Virus record (IMG/VR): IMGVR_UViG_3300046466_000672
Coordinates: 1-47,625 of that record
Direction: 5' to 3' (one strand)
Source: a virus
DNA length: 47,625 nt
Made by a program: the position numbers and the translations under genes. Positions within the stretch are counted from its first letter, which is position 1. Each line of letters opens with the position of its first letter. The notes under the pieces are model-generated. The model did no database searches, was not told the origin of the DNA, and saw only the letters and a program-made list of their open reading frames with translations. Below are positions 15,755 through 22,844 of the stretch, one piece after another.

Positions 15755-16088
15755 TTCTCCACTAAATAAAGACACTCATCAAGTTAATCGTGGTATTGAG
15801 TTTATACTAAACAGGAGAAGAAAAAGTCTAAACGAAAAAATTAGTCCTGAGGTAAGATCTATGTTAGCAGTAAGTTTAGTCTTTGGTTCATTTCTGACCG
15901 TTTTGTTTCTAATACTAGGACTCGTAATTGGTTGGACTGCTAGAGAATATATGATGAACTATCGGGAAGTACCCAGACCTCACCCCGAAATGTTTGATGA
16001 ACAGGGCAACCTGATTCCAGATGAGGTCATAGCATTTAATTTTGAAAACTATCATGACGACAGCGAAGAAGATGACAACAACGACTAA
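15711..16088 (+). CDS. Small single-pass membrane protein, unknown function
   Basis: A 125-residue protein with a basic, serine-rich N-terminus, one clear transmembrane helix at about residues 51-75 (SLVFGSFLTVLFLILGLVIG) and an acidic C-terminal tail ending EEDDNND. The start is probably GTG at 15711 or TTG at 15714, because a strong AGGAGG at 15703-15708 lies just ahead; 15714 has the better spacing. It therefore begins inside the glutaredoxin gene in another frame. Positive residues before the helix suggest the N-terminus stays in the cytoplasm. Function is not recognised. Confidence 0.7.
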   Translation: MLTPLNSSEKTTSSDSPLNKDTHQVNRGIEFILNRRRKSLNEKISPEVRSMLAVSLVFGSFLTVLFLILGLVIGWTAREYMMNYREVPRPHPEMFDEQGNLIPDEVIAFNFENYHDDSEEDDNND

Positions 16089-16665
16089 GGCAAAGACAAC
16101 CACTAAAAAGAAGACAACTTCATTTGTGGTGGATAATCTTCCAAGAAATCCACTAGCATTTGAAGTTTTTGACTTGGTATCTCGTTCAAGAACAAAGGCA
16201 AAAAAGATTGAAGTATTGAAGAAGTATAATGATCCTTCACTAAGAAGACTCTTTGTCTGGAACTTTGATGAATCCATCGTCTCTATTCTTCCTGATGGAC
16301 CTGTTCCTTATGTTGGATATGATCAGCAAAACACTTATTCCGGAACTCTAACAACTAAAATTGACCATGACATTCGTACAATGTATGAATCTGGAAATTT
16401 CTCTCTAGGTATTAGTGATAAACAGGGGCACACAACTATTCGTAGAGAATCAAAGCACTTCTATCACTTTGTTAAAGGTGGCAATAGCGGAATTAATGCA
16501 ATTCGTCGTGAAACAATGTTCATTAATATTCTTCAAGGACTACATCCACTTGAAGCAGAAATTTTAACTCTTGTTAAAGATAAACAACTAGAAACTAAGT
16601 ATAAGATTACAAAAGATGTTGTTTCGGCAGCATATTCTGATATTATTTGGGGTGATCGCACATGA
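16054..16665 (+). CDS. DUF6433-family phage protein
   Basis: A protein of about 200 residues. A Thr/Lys-rich N-terminus is followed by a domain I recognise as similar to DUF6433 of T4-like phages: FEVFDLVSRSRTKAKKIEVL, YNDPSLRRLFVWNFD, FYHFVKGGNSGINAIRRE and HPLEAEILTLVKDKQL. Function is unknown; the family is common in T4-like phages. I chose ATG 16054; ATG 16072 is an alternative, and a TTG further upstream is less likely. The start overlaps the membrane protein gene. Confidence 0.75.
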   Translation: MTTAKKMTTTTKAKTTTKKKTTSFVVDNLPRNPLAFEVFDLVSRSRTKAKKIEVLKKYNDPSLRRLFVWNFDESIVSILPDGPVPYVGYDQQNTYSGTLTTKIDHDIRTMYESGNFSLGISDKQGHTTIRRESKHFYHFVKGGNSGINAIRRETMFINILQGLHPLEAEILTLVKDKQLETKYKITKDVVSAAYSDIIWGDRT

Positions 16666-17003
16666 CAACAGCAGTAGAAGAAAAACAAACAACGCCAGAG
16701 GCAGGACAAGAAATGATTTCAATTAAAGAATCTGATTATGGATGTCAGATTCTTTTAGAAAAAACTACTATTGAAAAGGCAAAAGACAAGAGTTTTCCTA
16801 CTGATGCCAAATTGATTTGGTATGTTGTTGATGGAGTAACGTGTATAGATCTTACCCGTTGTGGAAAAGACTCTAGACTTTTTGATATGTACTATGATAA
16901 GTATGGCAAAGGTGCCGTTCAGAAGATTGATTTTGGATATGGTGGGGTCAATCCAAAGAGTTGGGGATATGAACCACCACCACCAACCAAAAAACGAAAA
17001 TAA
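16662..17003 (+). CDS. Conserved cyanophage-type hypothetical protein
   Basis: A 113-residue protein whose ATG overlaps the preceding stop in an ATGA arrangement, so translation is probably coupled. It contains a beta-rich core (KLIWYVVDGVTCIDLTRCGK, DFGYGGVNPKSWGY) and ends in a proline stretch plus a basic tail, PPPPTKKRK. No enzymatic motif is seen. A terminator-like inverted repeat follows the stop. Confidence 0.7.
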   Translation: MTTAVEEKQTTPEAGQEMISIKESDYGCQILLEKTTIEKAKDKSFPTDAKLIWYVVDGVTCIDLTRCGKDSRLFDMYYDKYGKGAVQKIDFGYGGVNPKSWGYEPPPPTKKRK

Positions 17004-17022
17004 TTCCAAAAATAGTCGAAAA

Positions 17023-17059
17023 AAAAATCCCGGCAAAATTTTGACCTGTAGGGATTTTT
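17023..17059 (+). terminator. Terminator-like inverted repeat
   Basis: AAAAATCCC at 17023-17031 pairs with GGGATTTTT at 17051-17059, a 9-bp stem with a 19-base loop. The A- and T-rich arms make it a possible bidirectional terminator separating the upstream genes from the strong promoter at 17069. Confidence 0.5.
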
Positions 17060-17068
17060 AAAAATTAC

Positions 17069-17097
17069 TTGACTATATATTAAAGAGGGTCTATAAT
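17069..17097 (+). promoter_or_regulatory. Strong sigma70-type promoter
   Basis: TTGACT at 17069-17074 and TATAAT at 17092-17097 are separated by exactly 17 bases, near the consensus. Transcription should start at about 17103-17105, directly before the riboswitch-like RNA. This is an early-type promoter usable by host RNA polymerase. Confidence 0.85.
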
Positions 17098-17103
17098 AGA
17101 CCT

Positions 17104-17160
17104 GTCGTTCATCTCACATTGAGTGAGACGCAAGTAAGTCGCGGAACGGAGCGTTCATCC
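17104..17160 (+). ncRNA. Probable glutamine riboswitch (downstream-peptide/glnA class)
   Basis: The leader begins at the predicted transcript start. CGTTC at 17106-17110 pairs with GAACG at 17144-17148 as the closing stem. TCTCAC (17112-17117) pairs with GTGAGA (17123-17128) as an inner hairpin, followed by the characteristic GACGCAAGTAAGTC. This matches my memory of the downstream-peptide/glnA RNA class, which binds L-glutamine in cyanobacteria and marine phages and sits upstream of short peptide genes. Here a 53-codon gene begins two bases after the element. Confidence 0.72.
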
Positions 17161-17161
17161 C

Positions 17162-17323
17162 ATGATTGAATTTCTTTTATACTCATCACTTAGTTGTTCC
17201 GATGCCGATGCAATTATGCTGAGGATGAAGAATAATGAAAATCTTAACAATGAAGTTAGGATTGAGTTAATTGAGGTTATGAAGGAGTCATCTCCTGATT
17301 GCTATTGGGACGCAAACGACTAA
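17162..17323 (+). CDS. Short peptide downstream of the riboswitch
   Basis: A 53-residue acidic peptide beginning MIEFLLYSSLSCSDADAIML, with a helix-prone charged second half (NNEVRIELIEVMKESSPDCY). It is the only gene directly behind the glutamine-riboswitch-like leader, and its length fits the short downstream peptides after which that RNA class was named. Its function is unknown. Nitrogen-status-dependent synthesis during infection would be expected if the RNA is a working glutamine sensor. It is too short to be found by length cut-offs, but the ATG, leader and promoter support it. Confidence 0.75.
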   Translation: MIEFLLYSSLSCSDADAIMLRMKNNENLNNEVRIELIEVMKESSPDCYWDAND

Positions 17324-17357
17324 AGGAACGGACCTAAAAATCCAACTACTTTAGGAG
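17320..17357 (+). promoter_or_regulatory. Hairpin region that can hide a Shine-Dalgarno site
   Basis: CTAAAG (17320-17325) or CCTAAA (17333-17338) can pair with overlapping CTTTAG/TTTAGG (17349-17355), which runs into AGGAG (17353-17357), the ribosome site of the next gene. The two pairings exclude each other. The octamer GGAACGGA occurs both here (17325-17332) and inside the riboswitch (17143-17150). Confidence 0.4.
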
Positions 17358-17364
17358 TAAACAA

Positions 17365-17532
17365 ATGAACACACTTCAAATGATTAAAAAGCAGATCAAT
17401 AAAGCATCTGCACTGCATGACGCACAAATTTCTCACACCTCATATCGTGGTGTTGAGTATGATACTCGTTGTGTAGAATCAAGAGAAATGCACGGTACAT
17501 TCTGTTATCGTGGTCATATCTACAATAAGTGA
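17365..17532 (+). CDS. DUF4278-like small protein
   Basis: A 55-residue protein with SYRGVEYDTRCVESREMHGT followed by FCYRGHIYNK. The repeated YRG-x-x-Y pattern is typical of DUF4278, a small family common in cyanobacteria and their phages and of unknown function. AGGAG at 17353-17357 gives a spacing of 7 bases to the ATG. It lies between the riboswitch peptide and a strong terminator, so the two small genes probably form one short early transcript. Confidence 0.8.
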   Translation: MNTLQMIKKQINKASALHDAQISHTSYRGVEYDTRCVESREMHGTFCYRGHIYNK

Positions 17533-17553
17533 GTCACTTACGTTAAAATTGTT

Positions 17554-17580
17554 AGGGGGGTTGACTAACCCCCCTTTTTT
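17554..17580 (+). terminator. Rho-independent terminator
   Basis: GGGGGG (17555-17560) pairs with CCCCCC (17569-17574), with an 8-base loop followed by six T. It ends the riboswitch-peptide-DUF4278 transcript. Confidence 0.85.
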
Positions 17581-17592
17581 ATGTAAAATACC

Positions 17593-17598
17593 TATAAT
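17593..17598 (+). promoter_or_regulatory. Weak candidate -10 element
   Basis: TATAAT lies 13 bases before the ATG at 17612 and just after a strong terminator, where a new promoter would be needed. No -35 is visible at the right distance, and there is no TG extension. Confidence 0.35.
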
Positions 17599-17611
17599 CA
17601 TATACAATTTT

Positions 17612-17782
17612 ATGGAAAAGGATAGATTAAAACTAATTGTCCGGAATTTAGAATTGTTAGTCGATGCTCTAAAATCCGAAGTATATTCTGACAGAGAGTT
17701 ATGTGTTTCCAAACAGGAAAACTTTGATGACCCAGCTTCTAACTATATCATGGACTATGACGAAGTTTTTGAGGATGATTGA
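17612..17782 (+). CDS. Small conserved phage protein, unknown function
   Basis: A 56-residue acidic protein (MEKDRLKLIVRNLELLVDAL, ending YDEVFEDD). The frame is open further upstream, but that would run through the terminator, so the ATG at 17612 is chosen. The N-terminal half should form an amphipathic helix. It overlaps the next start by one base, beginning a tightly packed run of genes leading to thyX. Confidence 0.6.
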   Translation: MEKDRLKLIVRNLELLVDALKSEVYSDRELCVSKQENFDDPASNYIMDYDEVFEDD

Positions 17783-17943
17783 TGAAAACTAAGCAATTGA
17801 TTAAAAATCTTAGAAGTGCAATTTCTCAAGATCATTTGTATAATAGTGATGAGCTTAAATACATGCAAGAGCAACTTGACCAACTGGAACTATCAGTAAA
17901 AAGAACTCCAAGAACAAAACCTAAAGGATTTGGTGAAAAATGA
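17782..17943 (+). CDS. Small basic phage protein, unknown function
   Basis: A 53-residue protein, MKTKQLIKNL at the start, a helical middle (DELKYMQEQLDQLELSVK) and a basic tail (RTPRTKPKGFGEK). It overlaps the previous stop by one base and thyX by four (ATGA). Coupled translation with thyX is likely. No family is recognised. Confidence 0.6.
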   Translation: MKTKQLIKNLRSAISQDHLYNSDELKYMQEQLDQLELSVKRTPRTKPKGFGEK

Positions 17944-18575
17944 ATGTTAAACTTATAAGTGTCACTCCTGATGCAGAACAGACCATGGCATATATTGCTA
18001 GGGTCTCTAATCCATCAAATCAGAACAATGAAAAGTATTCTGGTCTTCTGAAATACTGCATCAAACATAATCATTGGTCGGTATTTGAGCAATCTACAAT
18101 GACTCTGGAGATTGAGACTACTCGTGCAATCGCAGCTCAGATTTTAAGGCATCGTAGTTTCACATATCAGGAATTTTCACAACGATATGCTGATTCTTCA
18201 ATGCTATCAGAGAAAATTGCTTTGCCAGAACTACGTCGTCAAGATGATAAGAATCGTCAAAACTCTATTGATGACTTAGATCCTTTTATAGTCCAGAAAT
18301 TAGAACTTCAGATGCAAACTCTGTTTGATTCATCCATGGCACTTTATCAACAGATGCTTGCATCTGGAGTTGCAAAGGAATGTGCAAGAAATGTACTTCC
18401 ATTGTGTGTAGGGACCAAAATTTATATGACTGGTTCATGTCGTTCATGGATACATTACATCTCTCTGAGGTCCGCACACGGCACTCAGAAGGAGCATATG
18501 GACATCGCAGAAGCATGTAGAGAAATCTTTATTGAACAGTTTCCTGCTGTTTCTGAATCCCTTGAATGGGTCTAA
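17940..18575 (+). CDS. thyX: Flavin-dependent thymidylate synthase
   Basis: A 211-residue ThyX enzyme, which methylates dUMP to dTMP using methylene-tetrahydrofolate and FAD. The signature is RHRSFTYQEFSQRYA at residues 70-84, a variant of RHRxxSxNxxSxRY with the RHR triplet and the final S-x-RY intact. HWSVFEQ near residue 45 is also typical. The enzyme supports thymidine supply for phage DNA synthesis. The start overlaps the preceding stop by four bases. Confidence 0.93.
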   Translation: MNVKLISVTPDAEQTMAYIARVSNPSNQNNEKYSGLLKYCIKHNHWSVFEQSTMTLEIETTRAIAAQILRHRSFTYQEFSQRYADSSMLSEKIALPELRRQDDKNRQNSIDDLDPFIVQKLELQMQTLFDSSMALYQQMLASGVAKECARNVLPLCVGTKIYMTGSCRSWIHYISLRSAHGTQKEHMDIAEACREIFIEQFPAVSESLEWV

Positions 18576-18578
18576 ATA
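18572..18578 (+). promoter_or_regulatory. T4-type late promoter CTAAATA
   Basis: CTAAATA overlaps the end of thyX and lies 23 bases before the ATG at 18601, a normal distance for a phage late promoter. Confidence 0.5.
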
Positions 18579-18600
18579 TTTTTATATTGAATTTTTAACA

Positions 18601-18849
18601 ATGGCAACATATCCTGTAGTTAACAAAGAATCAGGTGAACAAAAAGAAGTAGTTCTGAGTGTTCATGACTGGCCTCAATGGTGTGATGATAACCCTGATT
18701 GGAAAAGAGATTGGTCTGACCCATCAACATGTCCTGGTGCAGGAGAGGTTGGTGAATGGAAAGATAAATTGGTTGCTAAAAATCCCGGATGGAATGATGT
18801 CCTTGCAAAAGCATCCAAAGCACCCGGATCAAGAGTAAAGAAGATTTAG
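18601..18849 (+). CDS. Conserved cyanophage-type hypothetical protein
   Basis: An 82-residue protein rich in tryptophan (VHDWPQWCDDNPDWKRDWSD, GEWKDKL). The two cysteines are too far apart for a clear zinc site. It has its own late-type promoter inside a block of replication genes, so it may be made late. It ends one base before phoH. Function unknown. Confidence 0.7.
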   Translation: MATYPVVNKESGEQKEVVLSVHDWPQWCDDNPDWKRDWSDPSTCPGAGEVGEWKDKLVAKNPGWNDVLAKASKAPGSRVKKI

Positions 18850-18850
18850 T

Positions 18851-19606
18851 ATGTCTAGAAGAAAAAAGACTTCAGAAGAATCTATTGGAGTAGGTATGAC
18901 TTCAATGAGAATGAAAAAGAAGAAACCTTTGAGTGCCAATTATTTGGTTGATATCAAACCTCTTACTGAAAATCAACAAAGACTGTTTGATTCATATAAT
19001 GACGACAAACATTTAGTCGCATATGGATGTGCAGGCACAGGTAAGACTTTTATTACTCTCTATAATGCATTGAAAGATGTTCTGGACGAGAATACTCCAT
19101 ATGAAAATGTGTATATCGTCAGATCTTTAATTGCCACTCGCGAGATTGGATTTCTGCCGGGAGATCATGAAGACAAGTCTTCTCTTTATCAGATTCCATA
19201 CAAATCTATGGTGAAGTATATGTTCCAGATGACATCTGATGTAGATTTTGAAATGCTGTATGGTAATCTCAAAGCACAGGAGACCATCAAATTTTGGAGC
19301 ACTTCTTTCCTAAGAGGAACAACTCTTGATAATGCAATCATTATCGTTGATGAATTCCAAAACTTGAATTTTCATGAACTTGATAGTATAATTACTCGTA
19401 TTGGTGAAAACAGTAAAATTTGTTTCTGTGGTGATGCCAGACAATCAGATTTGACAAAAACCAATGATCGTAATGGTATTATGGATTTTATGAGTATTTT
19501 GAGAAAGATGCCTTCTTTTGATGTTATTGAATTTCAAATAGAAGACATTGTTCGTTCAGGTTTAGTTCGAGAATACATCGTCGCAAAAATAGAAGCAGGT
19601 TTGTAA
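18851..19606 (+). CDS. phoH: PhoH-like ATPase
   Basis: A 251-residue PhoH-family P-loop ATPase. Walker A is GCAGTGKT at residues 59-66, and Walker B is IIIVDEFQN with D167 and E168. The sensor segment GDARQSDLT and the REIGFLPGD motif are also typical of PhoH. The family is widespread in marine cyanophages and is often treated as an auxiliary phosphate-stress gene, though its biochemical role in phage is not established. It overlaps the exonuclease start by one base. Confidence 0.92.
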   Translation: MSRRKKTSEESIGVGMTSMRMKKKKPLSANYLVDIKPLTENQQRLFDSYNDDKHLVAYGCAGTGKTFITLYNALKDVLDENTPYENVYIVRSLIATREIGFLPGDHEDKSSLYQIPYKSMVKYMFQMTSDVDFEMLYGNLKAQETIKFWSTSFLRGTTLDNAIIIVDEFQNLNFHELDSIITRIGENSKICFCGDARQSDLTKTNDRNGIMDFMSILRKMPSFDVIEFQIEDIVRSGLVREYIVAKIEAGL

Positions 19607-20286
19607 TGTTTAATCATGTTGATTTGAGTCTCCCTCAACTTGAGAGGGAGACTATTGATGGAGTCCGATACTATTCTGTTCCTCATGAAGAAGAACTCTT
19701 AAAACTAGTTTCCATCACTTCTGTAACCAGTCATTTTAATAAAGAGATTTTTGTTAAGTGGCGAAAAAAGGTTGGTGATGAAGAAGCAAATCGTGTCACA
19801 AAGGCTGCAACTGGTCGTGGAACGGATATGCATACTTTGGTAGAATATCATCTCAAAAATGAAAATCTTCCTAAAGTTCGTCCTATTTCCGAGTTTCTAT
19901 TTAAGATTTCTAAGGGAACTTTAAAGAATATTGATAATATTCATGCTCTGGAAACTTCCCTATATAGTAAGCAGTTAGGAATTGCGGGAACGGTCGATTG
20001 TATTGCAGAATATGATGGTGAGTTAGCAATAATTGACTTCAAGACTTCTAAGAAACCGAAACCAAGAAATTGGATCGAAAACTATTTTGTCCAATGTGCG
20101 GCATATGCATGTATGCTGTATGAAATGACTGGTATTCCGGTCAAAAAATTTGTAATCATTATGGCTTGTGAAAATGGAGAATGCGTCGTCTACGAAGAAC
20201 GAGACAAATCAAAGTACATCAAACTTCTTACCGAATACATTAGAAAGTTTGTTACAGATAAATTGGAACTCTATGGAACCGAATAA
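19606..20286 (+). CDS. PD-(D/E)XK exonuclease (RecB/MGME1-like)
   Basis: A 226-residue nuclease of the PD-(D/E)XK superfamily. GRGTDMH (about 70-76) matches the RecB-type histidine motif, E116 lies in the next motif, GTVDCIAEYDG gives D131, and AIIDFKTSKK gives D144 and K146. These residues bind metal and cut DNA. In cyanophages this gene is commonly found beside phoH and gp33, as here, and presumably degrades or processes DNA during replication or recombination. The last 14 bases overlap the gp33 start. Confidence 0.85.
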   Translation: MFNHVDLSLPQLERETIDGVRYYSVPHEEELLKLVSITSVTSHFNKEIFVKWRKKVGDEEANRVTKAATGRGTDMHTLVEYHLKNENLPKVRPISEFLFKISKGTLKNIDNIHALETSLYSKQLGIAGTVDCIAEYDGELAIIDFKTSKKPKPRNWIENYFVQCAAYACMLYEMTGIPVKKFVIIMACENGECVVYEERDKSKYIKLLTEYIRKFVTDKLELYGTE

Positions 20287-20533
20287 AGAACTAGAGAAAG
20301 CGTTAGAAAACAAATTTCTGACACCATCTAAGTTTTCTATGGAGATAGAAACCATAGTAGCAAAGGAAGGTATGAATTATATTGATGCCATTTGCTACTA
20401 TTGCGAAATTAATAATATTGAGGTAGACTCAGTAACAAAATTAATTTCAAAACCACTGAAAGAAAGATTAAAGTATGATGCTATTAATCTTAATTTCATG
20501 AAAAAAACTTCAAGGGCAAAACTTCCGCTATGA
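20273..20533 (+). CDS. 33: Late promoter transcription accessory protein gp33
   Basis: An 86-residue protein whose YIDAICYYCEINNIEVD, KLISKPLKERLK and KTSRAKLPL segments match gp33-like proteins of T4-related cyanophages. gp33 binds RNA polymerase and links it to the gp45 sliding clamp so that late promoters are activated. The ATG at 20273 is chosen because it gives the normal length and starts inside the exonuclease end; longer upstream extensions are not family-like. Confidence 0.82.
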   Translation: MEPNKELEKALENKFLTPSKFSMEIETIVAKEGMNYIDAICYYCEINNIEVDSVTKLISKPLKERLKYDAINLNFMKKTSRAKLPL

Positions 20534-20727
20534 TTTCTCATGATGAACTCCTACATCTTAAGATGCAGGCAGCAATAAGGGAACATAATATTCCCAAAAC
20601 CGAGATCAAATATATTGGTCCCGGTGAAGGAACACACTGGTATCTAATTGCCAATAAGCACAGTGTTCCTGTTAATATGATTGAAGAATTTGAAAGAGTA
20701 GATGATGTTGAAAGTGACTCCGTTTGA
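20530..20727 (+). CDS. Small conserved phage protein, unknown function
   Basis: A 65-residue protein with KTEIKYIGPGEGTHWYLIAN in the middle. It overlaps gp33 by four bases (ATGA) and gp59 by 26 bases, so it is part of a translationally coupled cluster. The C-terminus is acidic (EEFERVDDVESD). Function not recognised. Confidence 0.7.
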   Translation: MISHDELLHLKMQAAIREHNIPKTEIKYIGPGEGTHWYLIANKHSVPVNMIEEFERVDDVESDSV

Positions 20728-21310
20728 AACATACCAGCATTATCTTTCATTAAAGAATCATTTTACAAATCCAAAATATGATTTCTTTAAGTATGGTGCC
20801 AAGACCCGTGCGTCAATGGCATCATTTAATAAAAGGAAGGATAAGTATTGGTTTGAAAAAACTTCCCGAAAGTATTCTAATAAAGAAATCGTTAATTTCC
20901 TTGTATCTAATTTTGTTTCCACCGACAACCCACAAAACCTATGGATTGGAGAAATTATCAATTCTGGCGAAAGAAAGTACGCCGATTGGATGAAACGTCA
21001 GCAGAGTTTGACTTACTTATTCAAAGAACAAAGCAACGAATTACTATCGGAGAACGACTTGGAGAGTCTATTCGATTGCTCCAGGGGACATCCCAAAATC
21101 CTAAAAAAATTTCTAGGAGGGAACATCTCTCTAGAAACTTTAACAATCTACGAAATCATCTTCCATTTTTCAAAAAATTTCGATAAGAAGTTAAATGATC
21201 CGGTGTGGGAATCCGTCAATTTAAAAATAAAAAAATATACTCCCTTTCTAAATATTAATGTGTTCAACCATAAAAAAATAATAAAGGAGATTCTTGGTAA
21301 TGGCTCTTAA
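20702..21310 (+). CDS. 59: gp59-like DNA helicase loader
   Basis: A 202-residue protein starting with PFETYQHYLSLKNHF, the usual N-terminus of gp59-like loaders in this phage group. It is basic and mostly helical, with YFFKYG-like and KRKDKYWFEK segments fitting the DNA-binding N-domain. In T4, gp59 binds gp32-coated forks and loads the gp41 helicase. The position just upstream of gp32, with gp33 nearby, matches T4-like gene order. Confidence 0.8.
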   Translation: MMLKVTPFETYQHYLSLKNHFTNPKYDFFKYGAKTRASMASFNKRKDKYWFEKTSRKYSNKEIVNFLVSNFVSTDNPQNLWIGEIINSGERKYADWMKRQQSLTYLFKEQSNELLSENDLESLFDCSRGHPKILKKFLGGNISLETLTIYEIIFHFSKNFDKKLNDPVWESVNLKIKKYTPFLNINVFNHKKIIKEILGNGS

Positions 21311-21506
21311 AAATGATGAAGTTCTTGCTCGTTTGCAGGAACAACTTGTTCAAACAAATGAAGAATTAACTGTTTTATCTAACACCCGCTTAAAATTAAT
21401 GGGTGCTATTGATGTCTTAATGCAAATTGAAAATAGTAAAGTTCAAGAAGAACAAAGTGAAGAACAAGAAGAACAAGAAGAGAAAGTAGAAGAAGGAGAA
21501 GAGTAA
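21300..21506 (+). CDS. Small acidic coiled-coil protein
   Basis: A 68-residue protein with a heptad-like helix (VLARLQEQLVQTNEELTVLS) and a strongly acidic Gln/Glu tail. AAGGAGA at 21284-21290 sets the start at ATG 21300 rather than the TTG six bases earlier. It overlaps the end of gp59. Unknown function; the shape suggests a small structural or adaptor protein. Confidence 0.65.
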   Translation: MALKNDEVLARLQEQLVQTNEELTVLSNTRLKLMGAIDVLMQIENSKVQEEQSEEQEEQEEKVEEGEE

Positions 21507-21507
21507 C

Positions 21508-21834
21508 ATGAGTTTTTTTAACTCTGAAATTGTTCGGGAAGAACTAGAAATTATTAATGAATTGCAAAGTGAAATATTTGAAGAATTATCATCTTTTCCG
21601 ATTCTAACTACGCAACAAAAAAACGAACACATTGAGAAAATGACATCATTGTTGGAAAAACAACAACTGATGTATACAAGAGTGTCTCTTTCTGATGATC
21701 CACAAGCGATTAGAATGAAAGAAGAATTGCAGAAGTCACTTATCTTAATGGGATTCCCGCCCAATACAAATGTCAATACATTTTTTGAAACCATGACTCA
21801 GACAATTAAAAATCTGAAATTAAATGTTGACTGA
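21508..21834 (+). CDS. DUF1825-family protein
   Basis: A 108-residue helical protein starting MSFFNSEIVREELEIINELQ, with TRVSLSDDPQAIRMKEELQ and LMGFPPNTNVN, all characteristic of DUF1825. The family is largely restricted to cyanobacteria and their phages, so it supports a cyanobacterial host. Function is unknown. The gp32 promoter overlaps its last codons. Confidence 0.85.
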   Translation: MSFFNSEIVREELEIINELQSEIFEELSSFPILTTQQKNEHIEKMTSLLEKQQLMYTRVSLSDDPQAIRMKEELQKSLILMGFPPNTNVNTFFETMTQTIKNLKLNVD

Positions 21835-21855
21835 CTGCAAAATTTTTGCTATAAT
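21827..21855 (+). promoter_or_regulatory. Strong sigma70-type promoter of gp32
   Basis: TTGACT at 21827-21832 and TATAAT at 21850-21855 are separated by 17 bases, with a TG extension (TTGCTATAAT). It overlaps the stop codon of the DUF1825 gene. The leader of about 40 bases is rich in the recurring word AATCCAA and ends with GAGG before the ATG at 21901. Confidence 0.85.
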
Positions 21856-21900
21856 ATCCAAGTAAATCCAATCAATCCAACCCAATCCGAGGTAATCCAA

Positions 21901-22815
21901 ATGTCTTTCGCAGACCTTAAAAAGCAATCCAAACTGGGTTCTTTGACTGCCAAACTAGTCAAAGAAGTCGAAAAAATGAATAATGCAGGTAGTTCAGGTG
22001 ATGAACGCCTATGGAAACTAGAGTGTGATAAAGGCGGCAATGGTTATGCCGTTATTCGTTTCCTGCCTGCTCCTGAAGGTGAAGACCTTCCATTTGTAAA
22101 ACTATACTCCCATGCCTTCCAAGGTCCTGGTGGATGGTATATTGAGAACTCTCTGACTACTCTGGGTCAGAAAGACCCTGTGTCAGAATACAATACTTCT
22201 CTGTGGAACAATGGCACAGATGCAGGTAAAGAAACCGCACGTAAGCAGAAGCGTAAACTGACTTATGTTGCAAACATCTATGTTGTCAAGGATCCTGCTA
22301 ATCCTGATAATGAAGGTAGGGTCATGCTCTACAAATTCGGTAAGAAAATCTTTGACAAACTCACTGCTGCAATGCAACCCGAGTTTGAAGATGAGGAAGC
22401 AATTGATCCATTTGACTTCTGGCAGGGTGCTAACTTCAAGTTGAAGGCAAAGAACGTTGCCGGTTATCGTAATTATGACTCTTCTGAGTTTGCCCGTCAG
22501 GATGCTCTCCTAGACGACGATGATGCGATGGAAGGAATCTGGAAGAAAGAATATTCTCTTGCAGAATTCGTCGGTGCCGATCAATTCAAATCTTATGAAG
22601 ACTTGAAGAAGCGTCTTGGATATGTTCTAGGCAACTCAATTCGCAATTCCACAGACGAAGAACTTGAGGATGAAAGTGAAGGTCGCGGTCCTGTACCTTC
22701 TTCACTTCCAGAAAATCTTCAGGATGAACTTAACAGTCTAAAACCAACTACTTCATCTGCTTCGATTGAAGAAGATGATGATACGCTATCTTACTTTGCT
22801 AAACTAGCAGAATAA
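21901..22815 (+). CDS. 32: Single-stranded DNA-binding protein gp32
   Basis: A 304-residue protein. A basic N-terminal segment (SFADLKKQSKLGSLTAKLVK) is used in the family for cooperative binding. The OB-type core includes GGNGYAVIRFLPAPEGEDLP, an aromatic stretch GPGGWYIENSL and FDFWQGANFKLKAKNVAGY. The acidic C-terminal tail (EEDDDTLSYFAKLAE) recruits replication partners. gp32 coats single-stranded DNA in replication and recombination. It has its own strong promoter and terminator, consistent with high expression. Confidence 0.93.
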   Translation: MSFADLKKQSKLGSLTAKLVKEVEKMNNAGSSGDERLWKLECDKGGNGYAVIRFLPAPEGEDLPFVKLYSHAFQGPGGWYIENSLTTLGQKDPVSEYNTSLWNNGTDAGKETARKQKRKLTYVANIYVVKDPANPDNEGRVMLYKFGKKIFDKLTAAMQPEFEDEEAIDPFDFWQGANFKLKAKNVAGYRNYDSSEFARQDALLDDDDAMEGIWKKEYSLAEFVGADQFKSYEDLKKRLGYVLGNSIRNSTDEELEDESEGRGPVPSSLPENLQDELNSLKPTTSSASIEEDDDTLSYFAKLAE

Positions 22816-22820
22816 TTACA

Positions 22821-22844
22821 AGAGGTCTTCGGACCTCTTTTTTT
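22821..22844 (+). terminator. Rho-independent terminator after gp32
   Basis: AGAGGTC (22821-22827) and GACCTCT (22832-22838) form a 7-bp stem with the stable TTCG loop, followed by a T run. It separates gp32 from the converging gp53 gene. Confidence 0.9.
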
